Of a DNA stretch of 64,000 nucleotides, positions 44,086-56,217 are shown in pieces (position 1 is the stretch's first letter; every line of letters starts with the position of its first letter). The notes beneath the pieces are model-generated. The model was given only the letters and a program-made list of their open reading frames with translations, made no database searches and was not told the origin of the DNA. Where the stretch lies: NCBI RefSeq assembly GCF_000152705.1, contig NZ_CH672413.1:1215978-1279977 (forward strand), written 5' to 3'. A program made the position numbers and the translations under genes. The DNA comes from Janibacter sp. HTCC2649. Lineage in GTDB: Bacteria; Actinomycetota; Actinomycetes; Actinomycetales; Dermatophilaceae.

Positions 44086-45240
44086 TCAGAGGCCGAGGTC
44101 GCGGCCGATGAGTTCCTTCATGATCTCGTTCGTGCCGGCCCAGATCTTGTTGATGCGGGCGTCGCGCCAGGCGCGAGCGACGCGGTACTCGTTCATGTAG
44201 CCATAGCCACCGTGCAGCTGGACGCACTCGTCGAGGACCTTGCTCTGGGTCTCGGCGGCCCACCACTTGGCCTTGGCGGCATCCACGGCGGTGAGCTTGC
44301 CCTCAGCGTGCGCCACGACACAGTCATCGATGTAGGCCTGGGCGACCTCGATCATCGTCACGAGCTCGGCAATCTTGAACTTGTTGTGCTGGAACGAGCC
44401 GATGGGCTGGCCGAAGGCCTTGCGCTCCTTGGCGTACTCGATCGTCTCCTCGAGGATCTGGCCCGCGTGCGCGATGCAGCCGATGGCGTTGCCCAGACGC
44501 TCCTGGGGGAGCTTCTGCATCATCGTGATGAAGCCCATGCCCTCGGGGCCGAGCAGGCGGTCGGCGGGCAGCCGGACGTTCTCGAAGAAGAGCTCGGACG
44601 TGTCGGACTCGGGCTGACCCACCTTGTCGAGCGGCTTGCCCTTGGAGAAGCCCTCGTCGGTGGCCTCGAGGACGAACAGCGAGATGCCCTTGGCGCCCTT
44701 GGTCGGGTCCGTGCGGGCCGCAACCACGGCGAGGTCGCACTGGTAGCCGTTTGTGATGAAGGTCTTGGAGCCGTTGAGGATCCAGTCACCACTGCCGTCG
44801 TCAGCCTTGACGGCGTTCGACTTGAGGGCTGCGAGGTCGGAGCCACCCGAAGGCTCGGTCATGCCGATGGACATGATCGTCTCGCCGGTCGCGACCTGCG
44901 GAAGCCAGCGAGCCTTCTGCTCCTGCGTTCCCATGGCGACGAGGTAGGGGGCCGTGATGTCCGCGTGGATGCCGAAGCAGGACGAGACAGCGACGTTGAA
45001 CTTCGCCAGCTCCTCGGCCAGGACGGCGTTGAAGCGGTAGTCGTCGATGCCCGCTCCGCCGAACTCCTCGGGGATGGTGAGACCGAAGAAGCCCTGCTTG
45101 CCGGCCTCGATCCAGATGTCACGCGCAATGGTGTGGTCGCGAATCATCTCCTCGGCACGGGGCTTGAGGGTCCGCTCGACGAACTCACGGGCAGAGCTCC
45201 GGAAGGCCTCGTGATCGTCGTCGTAGATGTTGCGGGGCAT
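44086..45240 (-). CDS. Acyl-CoA dehydrogenase
   Basis: 384 residues, FAD enzyme of fatty-acid or branched-chain acyl-CoA oxidation. IMSIGMTEPSGGSDLAALKSNA (flavin/substrate region), DWILNGSKTFITNGYQCDLAVV and LHGGYGYMNEYRVARAWRDARINKIWAGTNEIMKELIGR are standard. The loop that carries the catalytic Glu in medium-chain enzymes reads W-A-G-T-N here, so the base is probably elsewhere, as in long-chain and isovaleryl types. It is divergent from a TetR gene, with a palindromic operator between. Confidence 0.92.
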   Translation of the reverse strand: MPRNIYDDDHEAFRSSAREFVERTLKPRAEEMIRDHTIARDIWIEAGKQGFFGLTIPEEFGGAGIDDYRFNAVLAEELAKFNVAVSSCFGIHADITAPYLVAMGTQEQKARWLPQVATGETIMSIGMTEPSGGSDLAALKSNAVKADDGSGDWILNGSKTFITNGYQCDLAVVAARTDPTKGAKGISLFVLEATDEGFSKGKPLDKVGQPESDTSELFFENVRLPADRLLGPEGMGFITMMQKLPQERLGNAIGCIAHAGQILEETIEYAKERKAFGQPIGSFQHNKFKIAELVTMIEVAQAYIDDCVVAHAEGKLTAVDAAKAKWWAAETQSKVLDECVQLHGGYGYMNEYRVARAWRDARINKIWAGTNEIMKELIGRDLGL

Positions 45241-45262
45241 GACACTCCTCGAAAGAAATCCA

Positions 45263-45288
45263 GTTGACTAAGCGCTTGCTTAGTCAAC
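45263..45288. promoter_or_regulatory. TetR operator-like palindrome
   Basis: GTTGACTAAGC (45263-45273) and GCTTAGTCAAC (45278-45288) form a perfect 11-bp inverted repeat around GCTT, in the 71-bp gap between the acyl-CoA dehydrogenase and the TetR gene. The AAGCGCTTGCTT centre resembles operators of TetR regulators of fatty-acid and steroid catabolism (family knowledge). It contains TTGACT, which could be a -35, so binding would block transcription. Confidence 0.88.
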
Positions 45289-45311
45289 CGGGCCTCAGGC
45301 ATGCTGTCAAC

Positions 45312-45953
45312 ATGTCGGCCACCACAGGAGCTCCGCTGTCGGAGCAGAGCATCCTCGCGACCCTCGAAGACTCCGGCGACACGGCCGGCGCCACCGTGCT
45401 GCGGCTCATGATGGCCGCCGCCGACGCGTTCTCGCAGAGGGGATTCCACGCGACGACAACCCGCGACATCGCCTCGCGTGCGGGCTTGTCGCCCGCCGGG
45501 GTCTATGTGCACTTCTCGTCCAAGGAAGACCTGCTCTTCCAGCTGAGTCGCCGCGGACACCAGACAGCTCGCGACCAGCTCGTGGCCGCCGCCGATGCCG
45601 CCGCCTCTCCGACCGACGCCCTGCGCTCGATCATCGCGGGCTTCTCGAAATGGCATGCAGAGCACCACCAGCTCGGGCGGATCGTCCAGTACGAGTTCCG
45701 CCACCTCACCCCCGAGCACCGCGACACGGTGCTCACCCTGCGCAAGGAGATCGACGAGGTCGTGCGCGGAGTGCTCCGGGACGGTGTGGCACGCGGAGAG
45801 TTCGAGGTCGAGGACGTCTCGGCGACCGCCCTGGCCCTGCTCTCGCTCGCGGTGGACGTGGCCCGGTGGTACTCCCCCGAGATCCGGCGCACCCCCGACG
45901 ACATTGCCCGCACCAACGGGGACCTTGCAGTCCGGCTCGTCACCCGCCGATAG
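45312..45953 (+). CDS. TetR-family regulator
   Basis: 213 residues. The helix-turn-helix is DAFSQRGFHATTTRDIASRAGLSPAGVYVHFSSKEDLLFQLSRRGHQ (about 38-85); the C-terminal domain is of the type found with acyl-CoA metabolism genes and would bind an acyl-CoA or related ligand. The ATG at 45312 leaves the palindrome outside the gene. Likely represses itself and the divergent acyl-CoA dehydrogenase. Confidence 0.9.
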   Translation: MSATTGAPLSEQSILATLEDSGDTAGATVLRLMMAAADAFSQRGFHATTTRDIASRAGLSPAGVYVHFSSKEDLLFQLSRRGHQTARDQLVAAADAAASPTDALRSIIAGFSKWHAEHHQLGRIVQYEFRHLTPEHRDTVLTLRKEIDEVVRGVLRDGVARGEFEVEDVSATALALLSLAVDVARWYSPEIRRTPDDIARTNGDLAVRLVTRR

Positions 45954-45964
45954 GCTCTCCCACC

Positions 45965-46702
45965 ATGACCGACGCAGGAGGACACGGGGGCTCCCCGTCG
46001 ATCGAACAGCCCGACTACTGGTGGTACCTCGCGCGCACCGAGTTGCTCCATGCCGCGCTGAGTGAGTACGCAGTCGGCCGCACGACCGTGCTCGACATCG
46101 GCAGCGCCGACGGACCCAGCGCCAGCTGGCTTCACGACGGCACCCGGCACCTCGCGTCGCTCGACATCGACCCACGCGGACTCGGCTCCAACGGCGTCTG
46201 CGGCTCGGCCCTGTCGCTCCCCTTCGCCGACGCGAGCTTCGACATGGTGTCGGCGTTCGACGTCATCGAGCACTGCGACCCCGAGGCTGGAGCCCTGGCC
46301 GAGGTCAACCGCGTTCTCCAGCCCGGCGGCACCTTCCTCATGGCCGTTCCGGCGTACCAGTGGGCCTGGACCGACTTCGATGTCGCGAACGGGCACTTCC
46401 GTCGCTACACCAAGCGACGCGCCGTTGCCGCCGCCGAGGCAGCCGGCTTCCGGGTCGAGCGCGCGACCTACGCGTTCACGTCCGTCTTCCCCGGGTTCCT
46501 GGCGGAGCGAGTTGCCCGCAAGCTGCGCGAACGCAAGCACACCCGCCCCGCCGACGTCGTCGACGTCCCTCAGGTCCCACGAGCGCTCCACCACGTACTC
46601 ATGGGGCTCACAAAGATCGACCACGCCGTGCTCCAGCGCGCCAACCTGCCCTTCGGCAGCTCGGTCTTCCTCGCCGCGACGAAGGTCAGCGACCCGCGCT
46701 GA
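45965..46702 (+). CDS. Class I SAM-dependent methyltransferase
   Basis: 245 residues. SAM motif I VLDIGSADGPSASWL, a short acidic loop LASLDIDPRG, motif II-like MVSAFDVIEHCDPEAGALAEVNRVLQPGGTFLMAVPAYQW. These are features of small-molecule or polyprenyl/glycolipid methyltransferases; the acceptor is unknown. It begins 11 bases after the TetR stop, so probably the same transcript. Confidence 0.85.
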   Translation: MTDAGGHGGSPSIEQPDYWWYLARTELLHAALSEYAVGRTTVLDIGSADGPSASWLHDGTRHLASLDIDPRGLGSNGVCGSALSLPFADASFDMVSAFDVIEHCDPEAGALAEVNRVLQPGGTFLMAVPAYQWAWTDFDVANGHFRRYTKRRAVAAAEAAGFRVERATYAFTSVFPGFLAERVARKLRERKHTRPADVVDVPQVPRALHHVLMGLTKIDHAVLQRANLPFGSSVFLAATKVSDPR

Positions 46703-46711
46703 CGCTGCGCG

Positions 46712-47623
46712 TCACCAGGGTGCGGCCGTGACCGGCTCAAGCTGCCGCACGAGCTCACCGACCAGTGCGTATGCCGTGTCGTCCGTGTCGTTGCCCATCG
46801 ACAGGATGACGTGGTCGAGTCCGACCTCGGCGAGGGTGCCGTAGTGGTCCACGGCCTCGTCGACCGATTGGATCTGCTCACCACGCGGTGAGGTGCCACC
46901 TGTGGTCCCCAGAGTCAGCCGCGACAAGGCAGTCACCTCGATCTCGCGCGGGTCGCGACCCACGTCGTCGCAGTGGCCACGCAGGATCGCGAGCCTGGCC
47001 GCCATCGCTTCGGGACCTGCGTCAAAGAGGTTGCATGCGTCGGCGTACTTCGCCACGAGTCTCAGTGTCTTCTTCGGCCCGCTGCCGCCGATGAGGATCG
47101 GGGTGCGACGCAACGGTGCGGGCACGTTGAGGGGACGTTCGAGCGAATAGTGCTGGCCGGCATACGCCGTCTGGTCGCCGTCAAACATCTGCCGCGCGAT
47201 CTGCAGAGTCTCCTCGAGACGCTCAAAGCGCTCCGAGACAACGGGATACGGCACACCCAACCCCTTGTGCTCCTCCTCGTTCCATGCCGCGCCGATGCCG
47301 AGCCACGCCCGCCCGCCGGAGAGGACATCGAGCGTCGTGACGGTCTTGGCGAGCAGCCCGGGATGGCGGTAGGTCACCCCGGTCACGAGCGTGCCGAGCT
47401 CGATCCGCTCGGTCGCGGCGGCGGCATAGGCGAGCGCCGAGTAGCCCTCGAGCATGTCGAGCTCGGGCGGCCCGATCATGTCGATCTGGAAGAAGTGGTC
47501 CATGACCCAGAGCGAGGCCATGCCAGCACCCTCGGCGTTCTGGGCGATCCGCTTGAAGGTGGGGCCGATGGACGCCGGGGCGTCGGGCCAGGAGAAGTAG
47601 GAGACCTGCAGTCCACAGCGCAT
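46712..47623 (-). CDS. LLM-class F420-dependent oxidoreductase
   Basis: 303 residues, luciferase-like TIM barrel: LWVMDHFFQIDMIGPP, ERIELGTLVTGVTYRHPGLLAKTVTTLDVLSGGRAWLGIGAAWNEEEH and TPILIGGSGPKKTLRLVAKYADACNLF are typical of F420 rather than FMN members. Substrate unknown. ATG 47623 is preferred, being followed directly by RCGLQVSYFSW. It converges on the methyltransferase and diverges from a 2'-5' RNA ligase gene. Confidence 0.85.
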   Translation of the reverse strand: MRCGLQVSYFSWPDAPASIGPTFKRIAQNAEGAGMASLWVMDHFFQIDMIGPPELDMLEGYSALAYAAAATERIELGTLVTGVTYRHPGLLAKTVTTLDVLSGGRAWLGIGAAWNEEEHKGLGVPYPVVSERFERLEETLQIARQMFDGDQTAYAGQHYSLERPLNVPAPLRRTPILIGGSGPKKTLRLVAKYADACNLFDAGPEAMAARLAILRGHCDDVGRDPREIEVTALSRLTLGTTGGTSPRGEQIQSVDEAVDHYGTLAEVGLDHVILSMGNDTDDTAYALVGELVRQLEPVTAAPW

Positions 47624-47671
47624 GACCTGATCCTGCGCACATTCCCGGCGTGTGGCAAGCACAATGGCGCA

Positions 47672-48242
47672 GTGCGAGTCTTTGCTGCCGTCGTGCCACC
47701 GCCCGTTGCCCACGCGGACCTCGAGTCGTTCGTCGAGGTTCGCCGCGAGGTCCAGTCCGAGTTGCGGTGGACGCCTGCCCATCTGTGGCACGTCACCTTG
47801 GCGTTCATGGGCGACGTGGCCGACCACGCAGTCGACGACGTCATGGAGGCGGTGGCCGAAGCCTCGGCCGGTCACGCGCCAATTCCGTTGCAGCTCAGCG
47901 GTGCTGGCGTCTTCCCTTCGCCAGATCAGGCGCGGGTGGTGTGGATGGACGTGCTCTCGAGCGCCCCCGATGGACTCGCCGAGCTCGAGTCGCTGGCGCT
48001 GGGTGTGCGCCGAGCCGTCGGCCGCGTGGGTGCCGCACCCGCCGGCGGCGACTACCGCCCCCACCTCACGCTGGCGCGCTCACGTCACCCTTTCGAAGCG
48101 ACGCACTGGCTGCGCGTCATGGATGCGTATGCCGGCCCCTCCTGGATCGCTGAGGAGGTGACGGTCTTCGTGTCGCACTTGGGTGAAGGAAGGGGCAGAC
48201 CGCACTACGAACCCGTAGCGGTCTGCCCCCTCGGTGCAACGA

Positions 48243-48256
<14 letters not shown>
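47672..48256 (+). CDS. thpR: 2'-5' RNA ligase / RNA 2',3'-cyclic phosphodiesterase
   Basis: 194 residues. Two H-x-T-L motifs, HVTL (about 40) and HLTL (about 130), mark the 2H phosphoesterase family. It opens or closes 2',3'-cyclic phosphate ends in RNA. The GTG at 47672 gives the standard start VFAAVVPPP. Its 3' end contains a 12-bp GC hairpin and overlaps the ettA 3' end by 14 bases (convergent). Confidence 0.85.
48192..48229. terminator. Hairpin inside the 3' end of the RNA ligase gene
   Basis: GGGGCAGACCGC (48192-48203) pairs with GCGGTCTGCCCC (48218-48229) in a perfect 12-bp stem with a 14-base loop (which itself holds CTACG/CGTAG). It lies within the last codons of the ligase gene and just beyond the convergent ettA stop, so it is placed to terminate the ettA transcript; no U-run is visible. 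Confidence 0.6.
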
Positions 48257-49925
<1,669 letters not shown>

Positions 49926-49972
49926 GGGGCAAGGCTATCGACTGCCTGCCCCATCCCCGAATCGGTTTGCGC

Positions 49973-50494
49973 TCAGGCAGCAACCTCGGTCGAATCCGCT
50001 GAGCTGGTCACCTCACCCGTCTCCGGATCGACCGTCAGGTAGTCGACCCGCTCCGCGTCGCCGTAACTTCCCGACTCCTCCTCCGCCCCGAACGCGTCAT
50101 CCATGCGGTCGCCTGATCCGTAAGACGGTTTGGCGACCTTCTCGTAGACCGCCTGTCCCCAGCTCAGGTCGTGGCCGGCGACGTTCGCGTCGATGTTGAC
50201 CGACGTGCCGTAGGACTTGTCCTCACGCTGGAACTCGCGCACCCGCAGGCGCCCGTGGACGACGACCGGCTCGCCCTTCGTGAAGGACTTCACGATGTTG
50301 GCACCGAGGTTGCGGAAGGCATAGACGGTGTAGAACGCCGTGTCGCCATCCTCGAACGCACCCGGTTGGCCGGAGACCGGTCGACGCGGGGTCGAGGCGA
50401 CCCGGAACTTTGCGTACGGCTGACCGCTACGCCCCACGCAGACCTCGGGGTCGGCGACGAGGCGTCCGTGGACGGTCACGATGGTGTCCTGCAT
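49973..50494 (-). CDS. ssb: Single-stranded DNA-binding protein, accessory paralogue
   Basis: 173 residues with one OB fold (TIVTVHGRLVADPEVCVGRSGQPYAKFRVAS, FYTVYAFRNLGANIVKSFTKGEPVVVHGRLRVREFQRED). It lacks the canonical acidic DDDIPF-type tip; the C-terminus ends TEVAA. It is not next to rpsF/rpsR, so it is likely the second, SsbB-like protein, which in actinobacteria functions in recombination, uptake or segregation rather than replication (inference). Confidence 0.85.
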   Translation of the reverse strand: MQDTIVTVHGRLVADPEVCVGRSGQPYAKFRVASTPRRPVSGQPGAFEDGDTAFYTVYAFRNLGANIVKSFTKGEPVVVHGRLRVREFQREDKSYGTSVNIDANVAGHDLSWGQAVYEKVAKPSYGSGDRMDDAFGAEEESGSYGDAERVDYLTVDPETGEVTSSADSTEVAA

Positions 50495-50653
50495 GGCTGC
50501 TCCTCTGCTGATCAGGCACCGCTCGTGCGGTGCGCTGGGATCAGCCTCAGGAGGTTCGGACGTGCGGACAACGGCGATCCGGCAATCTGTGGACAGCGAG
50601 ACGCCGACCCCTGCCCTGTGGACAGCGGCTCGTGCTCAGGTCGTCAGATCGGT

Positions 50654-52321
50654 TCAGACCTTGGCGGCGGCTTCGAGATGCTTCCGCGTGTCGCGGTGCC
50701 GCTCGAGGATGGCCGTCACCGGCGCGAGGATCCGCTCGTCGGCCACGACCGAGATGGAGTCGCGCAGTCGGCCGTTGATGACCGCTCCCCGACGTCGGGC
50801 TCCGATACCCGCGAGGAACCGCGACACGAGCGCGAGGAGCAGCCCAGTCACGACCCCGCCGAAGAGCAGGACGAACGGCCACGGCAGCGGCCCCCACATC
50901 GGCGTCTCGATGCTCGGGAACTGGAGCCAGCCCAGCACCCAGAGGACGACGAACCACAGGGCGCCGGACAGCACGGCCAGGGCGAGCAGGATCTGGATGA
51001 TGCCGACAACGCGCCACCACACTGGCGTGCGCGAGCGCAGCGACGTGTGGATCACGGCTTGGTCGAGGGCGTCCGACATCGCGTTCCCGGAGGGTGCGGC
51101 AGCATCGTCGACCGCGTCACCCCATCGCGTGGGCAGCGCCGAGCCAGCCTTGTCGGCCAGGCGCCTGGTGGCGAGGTCGACGGCAGCCCGGGCCGCCGGG
51201 GTGGGCGGCGGCAGGGACGAGCGACCGAGCACGGAGCGCACATCGGCCTGGGTCACGCTGATGTCGCCACGACCGGCGTCCAGACGCAGGCGACGCAACG
51301 GCTTCGGGCGGAGTTTCTGCACCCAACGCGTCATCGGCCACCCGGTGTGCGTGACCGCCTGCATCGAGTAGTCACGTTCGACGGCCCGCACGACCGTGGG
51401 GACGCCCGCAGCACGAGCGAGGGCGTCGACGAGCTCGTTCTCACCCTTGGCGGCGATGGTCGGTTCGGCGTCGGCGACGGCCGGGCGCAGGGCAGCAGCC
51501 GACTGACGCACGTCGGCGGCGAGCCGGGCCCGGGCCGCGTTGGAGCCGGAGACCGCGTTGCTGAGTCGCTGCCCGAGGACGTCCATGCCGCGACCGGTGC
51601 GAGCCGAGGTCGGGATGACCGTGGCCTTGGAGATGCCGTCACGGGTCATGAGCCGGGTGAGGTCGGCGACGCACTCCTTGATCTCCGAGTCACTGAGGCG
51701 GTCGACCTGGTTGAGGACGACGATCGTCACCGCGTCGTGGGTCGCGAGCGCCGAGACGTAGTCGTCGTGCAGGCGAGCATCTGCGTACTTCTGTGGGTCG
51801 GTGACCCACACGAAGACGTCCACGAGCTCGAGGACGCGTTCGGCCTCGACCCGGTTCGACGTCTCGCGGGAGTCGAAGTCGGGCAGGTCGAGCAGCACGA
51901 GGCCGTCGAGCGAGCCCACGGCGGCAACTCCGCCCTTGTCCCCCTCGACGTGGTGACGCGTCGCGACACCGAGCCAGTCGAGCAGCGGTCCGGCCGGTTC
52001 GTCGCCCCACACGCCAGCGGTGGGCTTGGAAGTCGTGGGTCGACGCGCGCCGACGGTGGCGACGTCCGTGCCGACGAGCTGGTTGAAGAGTGAGGACTTG
52101 CCGCTACCCGTGGCGCCCGCGAGCGCGACCACGGTGTGGCCACCGACGAGAGCGGTCCGCTCCGCCACCTTGGTCACGACGGCAGTCGCCTTGGACACCG
52201 GTGCCGGGGGCAGCTCGGAGCCGCCGGTATCGATCGCGGCCTGCAGGGAGGACGAGGCAGCAGTGAGGGACTCGGCAGACACACCCTTGATCGTGGCGCT
52301 GCCCATACGCAGTGGGCTCAT
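50654..52321 (-). CDS. Dynamin-like GTPase with C-terminal membrane segments
   Basis: 555 residues. G1 GATGSGKSS, G3 LLDLPDFDS, G4 LNQVDRLSD. Two hydrophobic segments lie about 425-495 (GIIQILLALAVLSGALWFVVLWVLGWL and PFVLLFGGVVTGLLLALVSRFLAGI). It is paired by a four-base overlap with a second GTPase. Paired membrane dynamin-like proteins (DynA/DynB) act at sporulation septa in Streptomyces; similarity here is architectural inference only. Confidence 0.8.
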   Translation of the reverse strand: MSPLRMGSATIKGVSAESLTAASSSLQAAIDTGGSELPPAPVSKATAVVTKVAERTALVGGHTVVALAGATGSGKSSLFNQLVGTDVATVGARRPTTSKPTAGVWGDEPAGPLLDWLGVATRHHVEGDKGGVAAVGSLDGLVLLDLPDFDSRETSNRVEAERVLELVDVFVWVTDPQKYADARLHDDYVSALATHDAVTIVVLNQVDRLSDSEIKECVADLTRLMTRDGISKATVIPTSARTGRGMDVLGQRLSNAVSGSNAARARLAADVRQSAAALRPAVADAEPTIAAKGENELVDALARAAGVPTVVRAVERDYSMQAVTHTGWPMTRWVQKLRPKPLRRLRLDAGRGDISVTQADVRSVLGRSSLPPPTPAARAAVDLATRRLADKAGSALPTRWGDAVDDAAAPSGNAMSDALDQAVIHTSLRSRTPVWWRVVGIIQILLALAVLSGALWFVVLWVLGWLQFPSIETPMWGPLPWPFVLLFGGVVTGLLLALVSRFLAGIGARRRGAVINGRLRDSISVVADERILAPVTAILERHRDTRKHLEAAAKV

Positions 52322-54033
52322 GCGGAGACCTCGCGCACGCGCTTCGCAGCCGCGTGGAGGGCGGCGGACTGCTCGGCCGTGTCACCCACGGAGGCGACCA
52401 CAGCGGCATACCTCTCGCGTTCCGTGTCATAGAGCTCGGTGACGTGCGTCAGCAAGCTGGCACGCGCCTTGGCCGCCATCTCGCGCACGGCCTGGTCGCC
52501 GAAGATCGCTTCGAGAACGCGCTGGGCCAGGACGGACGTGCCGCCGGCGATGCCGACCTCGGCCCCGGTGAGGCCGCCGGTCGCCGCGAATGACACGAGC
52601 ATGAGGAACAAACCAATGCCATTGACCCCGTATGCCGCGATGCGGGCGTTCGTGCGTCGGTTGCCTCCTTCGCTGCGAACGATGTCGAACACCTCGCCCT
52701 GCCACTGGCGCACCATGGCCTCGACGCGCGGGTTGAAGTCGGCAGAGGGCTTGGCCAGCTGGGGGTGGCCAGCGAGCAAAGCGTCACCGCCGGGCAGACG
52801 ACGCCACTCGCGAGCGGTGTCGGCGGAGGCCGCGGAGGCGTGAGCGACGAGGAGGTTGGCCACGCCCGACTGGAGCGCTTCGCCGAGGTCCTCGGAGGGA
52901 GCGGGCTGACCCTTAAGGGCGGCCGTCACCTTGTCACGCCACCGGGACAGGGTGGACTCGATCTGGCGGAAGAACTCGCCGGTGCCGACGAACTCCTGCC
53001 AGCGAGCGAGGACTTCGCCCCGCAGGAGGGTCCCGTCGGTCATGCCGTCCTTGACGCCGTCGGTCGCATGCTCGTAGTTGCTGTCCGCCGCGGCCGTGAG
53101 CGCGTCGGCGGCATTCGCCTGCTCATCGGAAGCGTCGGCCAGTGAGGAGGTGCGCCCATCCAGCGAGCCCATGGCGCCCTTGAGCGTCTGGCTGACGACG
53201 ACGGAGCGGGCTCGGGCGTCTCCGGCGAGCGCATCGAGCCAGGCCTTGAGACGGCCCATCGACTCCGCAGGCAGGAAGCCCTCTTTGGTGAGCGTCGACT
53301 CGGGGACGGTGAAGATCGGTGCGGTCGGGAGCCCCTGTTCGCGCAGCATTCCGGCGAGGTGGGGACGGATCTCGTCGACGGCGTCGGGCGCGATGCGGTC
53401 GAGGACGATGGCGACGGCGGTCCCCCGCTCGGCGGCAGTGCGCAGCAGGTCCCACGGCACGGCATCGGCATAGCGGGCTGCGGTCGTGACGAACAGCCAC
53501 AGGTCGGCGGCGGACAGCAGCTGGCCCGCGAGCTCGCGGTTGGCAGCGACCACCGAGTCGATGTCCGGTGCGTCGAGCAGGGCCATGCCGGACGGCAGCG
53601 TCGCGGAGGCGACGAGGCGAACCGTCCCCGGCGCGGACTCCTCGCCGGGGCCACCGGTGACGCGAGCCAGGCTGGGGAGGATGCGCTGGTCCGAGAACCA
53701 CTTGCGGTCCTCGGGGTGGTGCACGAGCACGGGGCTCGTCGTCGTGGGGCGGAGCACGCCGGAGCGGCTGACCGGGGCTCCCACGATGGAATTCACGAGG
53801 GTTGACTTGCCGGCACCGGTCGATCCGCCGACGACCGCGAGCAGCGGAGCGTCGATGGAGCGAAGGCGCGGGAGGACGTAGTCGTCGAGCTGTTGGATGA
53901 GTTCGCGGCGCACGGTGATGCCATGTGCCTGGCCAGGAGTACTCAGCGGAAGGACGGAGGACTCGACGGCGTCGCGCAGTCCGGTCACGGCCTCGACAAG
54001 GACACTCGCCTCGGTCGTTTCGGATGTGGTCAC
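52318..54033 (-). CDS. Dynamin-like GTPase, partner
   Basis: 571 residues. G1 GGSTGAGKST, G3 LLDAPDID, G4 position weak (LDRI in place of NKxD). A helical middle is followed by one hydrophobic hairpin near 465-510 (GVNGIGLFLMLVSFAATGGLTGAEVGIAGG), then helices. First gene of the two-gene operon; about 125 bases upstream on the other side lies tRNA-Arg. Probably a hetero-oligomeric membrane-remodelling or lipid-stabilising pair. Confidence 0.8.
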   Translation of the reverse strand: MTTSETTEASVLVEAVTGLRDAVESSVLPLSTPGQAHGITVRRELIQQLDDYVLPRLRSIDAPLLAVVGGSTGAGKSTLVNSIVGAPVSRSGVLRPTTTSPVLVHHPEDRKWFSDQRILPSLARVTGGPGEESAPGTVRLVASATLPSGMALLDAPDIDSVVAANRELAGQLLSAADLWLFVTTAARYADAVPWDLLRTAAERGTAVAIVLDRIAPDAVDEIRPHLAGMLREQGLPTAPIFTVPESTLTKEGFLPAESMGRLKAWLDALAGDARARSVVVSQTLKGAMGSLDGRTSSLADASDEQANAADALTAAADSNYEHATDGVKDGMTDGTLLRGEVLARWQEFVGTGEFFRQIESTLSRWRDKVTAALKGQPAPSEDLGEALQSGVANLLVAHASAASADTAREWRRLPGGDALLAGHPQLAKPSADFNPRVEAMVRQWQGEVFDIVRSEGGNRRTNARIAAYGVNGIGLFLMLVSFAATGGLTGAEVGIAGGTSVLAQRVLEAIFGDQAVREMAAKARASLLTHVTELYDTERERYAAVVASVGDTAEQSAALHAAAKRVREVSA

Positions 54034-54158
54034 GTGCTCAGCCTAACGAAATGGCGAGATGCCGCGAGCCGACGTGCCGACGCCCCCACCTGCGTTGTTG
54101 TCCTTTGTTGGTCCACACGAGCCATGCGGAGGCGGGACATTAGACTGCTGAGTCACTG

Positions 54159-54231
54159 GCCCCCGTGGCGCAACGGATAGCGCAGCGGCCTTCTAATCCG
54201 CAGGCTGCAGGTTCGAGTCCTGCCGGGGGCA
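54159..54231 (+). tRNA. tRNA-Arg (anticodon TCT)
   Basis: Cloverleaf of 73 bases: acceptor GCCCCCG/CGGGGGC, D stem GCGC/GCGC, anticodon loop CTTCTAA with anticodon TCT, T arm GCAGG-TTCGAGT-CCTGC, and an encoded CCA at 54232-54234. The last anticodon-stem pair (C-T) is a mismatch. No terminator-like hairpin is visible directly downstream. Confidence 0.95.
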
Positions 54232-54267
54232 CCAAACGTCTTCGATGCGCGGAGCGCATCGTGACGG

Positions 54268-54642
54268 TTGGTGCCACGGCAGAAGCAACAGGCGCTCGAA
54301 CGCAGTGAGAGCGCCGACGGGGGCACCTCGTTTCGGCAACAATCACTCGAAACCTCTGGGCTCGAGGCTGTCGGCACGGCGGGCATCGGCGTGGACAGCG
54401 AGGGCGGACTCATCGGCTACCTCGCCGTGTGTGATCAACGCATCGACGGCGCGACGCTCTACTACGACGATGGCAGCGCGAAGACGCCAGAGGCCCGGGA
54501 GGTCAAAGTTGGAGAGTGGGCATCGGCCAGTTTGAAGCCCGGCGAGGTGTACTTCTTCGATCACCCTGATGTTGACCGCAACCAAGACGTATACGTCACG
54601 GGATCACCCGACGAGTTCCGAAAAGCAGCTTGCCGACCCTGA
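54268..54642 (+). pseudogene. Possible remnant of a conserved hypothetical gene next to tRNA-Arg
   Basis: An open frame of up to 124 codons begins with a weak TTG. Only its second half looks like protein: LAVCDQRIDGATLYYDDG, KVGEWASASLKPGEVYFFD and VYVTGSPDEFRKAAC. That half resembles the ends of actinobacterial proteins of about 200-250 residues that I recognise only as hypotheticals. The first 40 codons are atypical (Gln/Ser/Arg-rich). It looks like a 3' fragment left between the tRNA and the next gene. Confidence 0.45.
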
Positions 54643-54647
54643 GCGAC

Positions 54648-56117
<1,470 letters not shown>

Positions 56118-56217
56118 TCACCCGCAAGGTACAAGGTCGAGCCAGCTCTGGCGCGTCAGTTTCCCTGGCCATCGGACACGACGGTCGTCCACCGGACTCG
56201 GGTGACATGATCGGGTC

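Noticed and set aside
54309-54330. attR for tRNA-Arg
   Set aside because: Only about ten bases (CGGGGGCACC) match the tRNA end; too short to claim, and no integrase is nearby.
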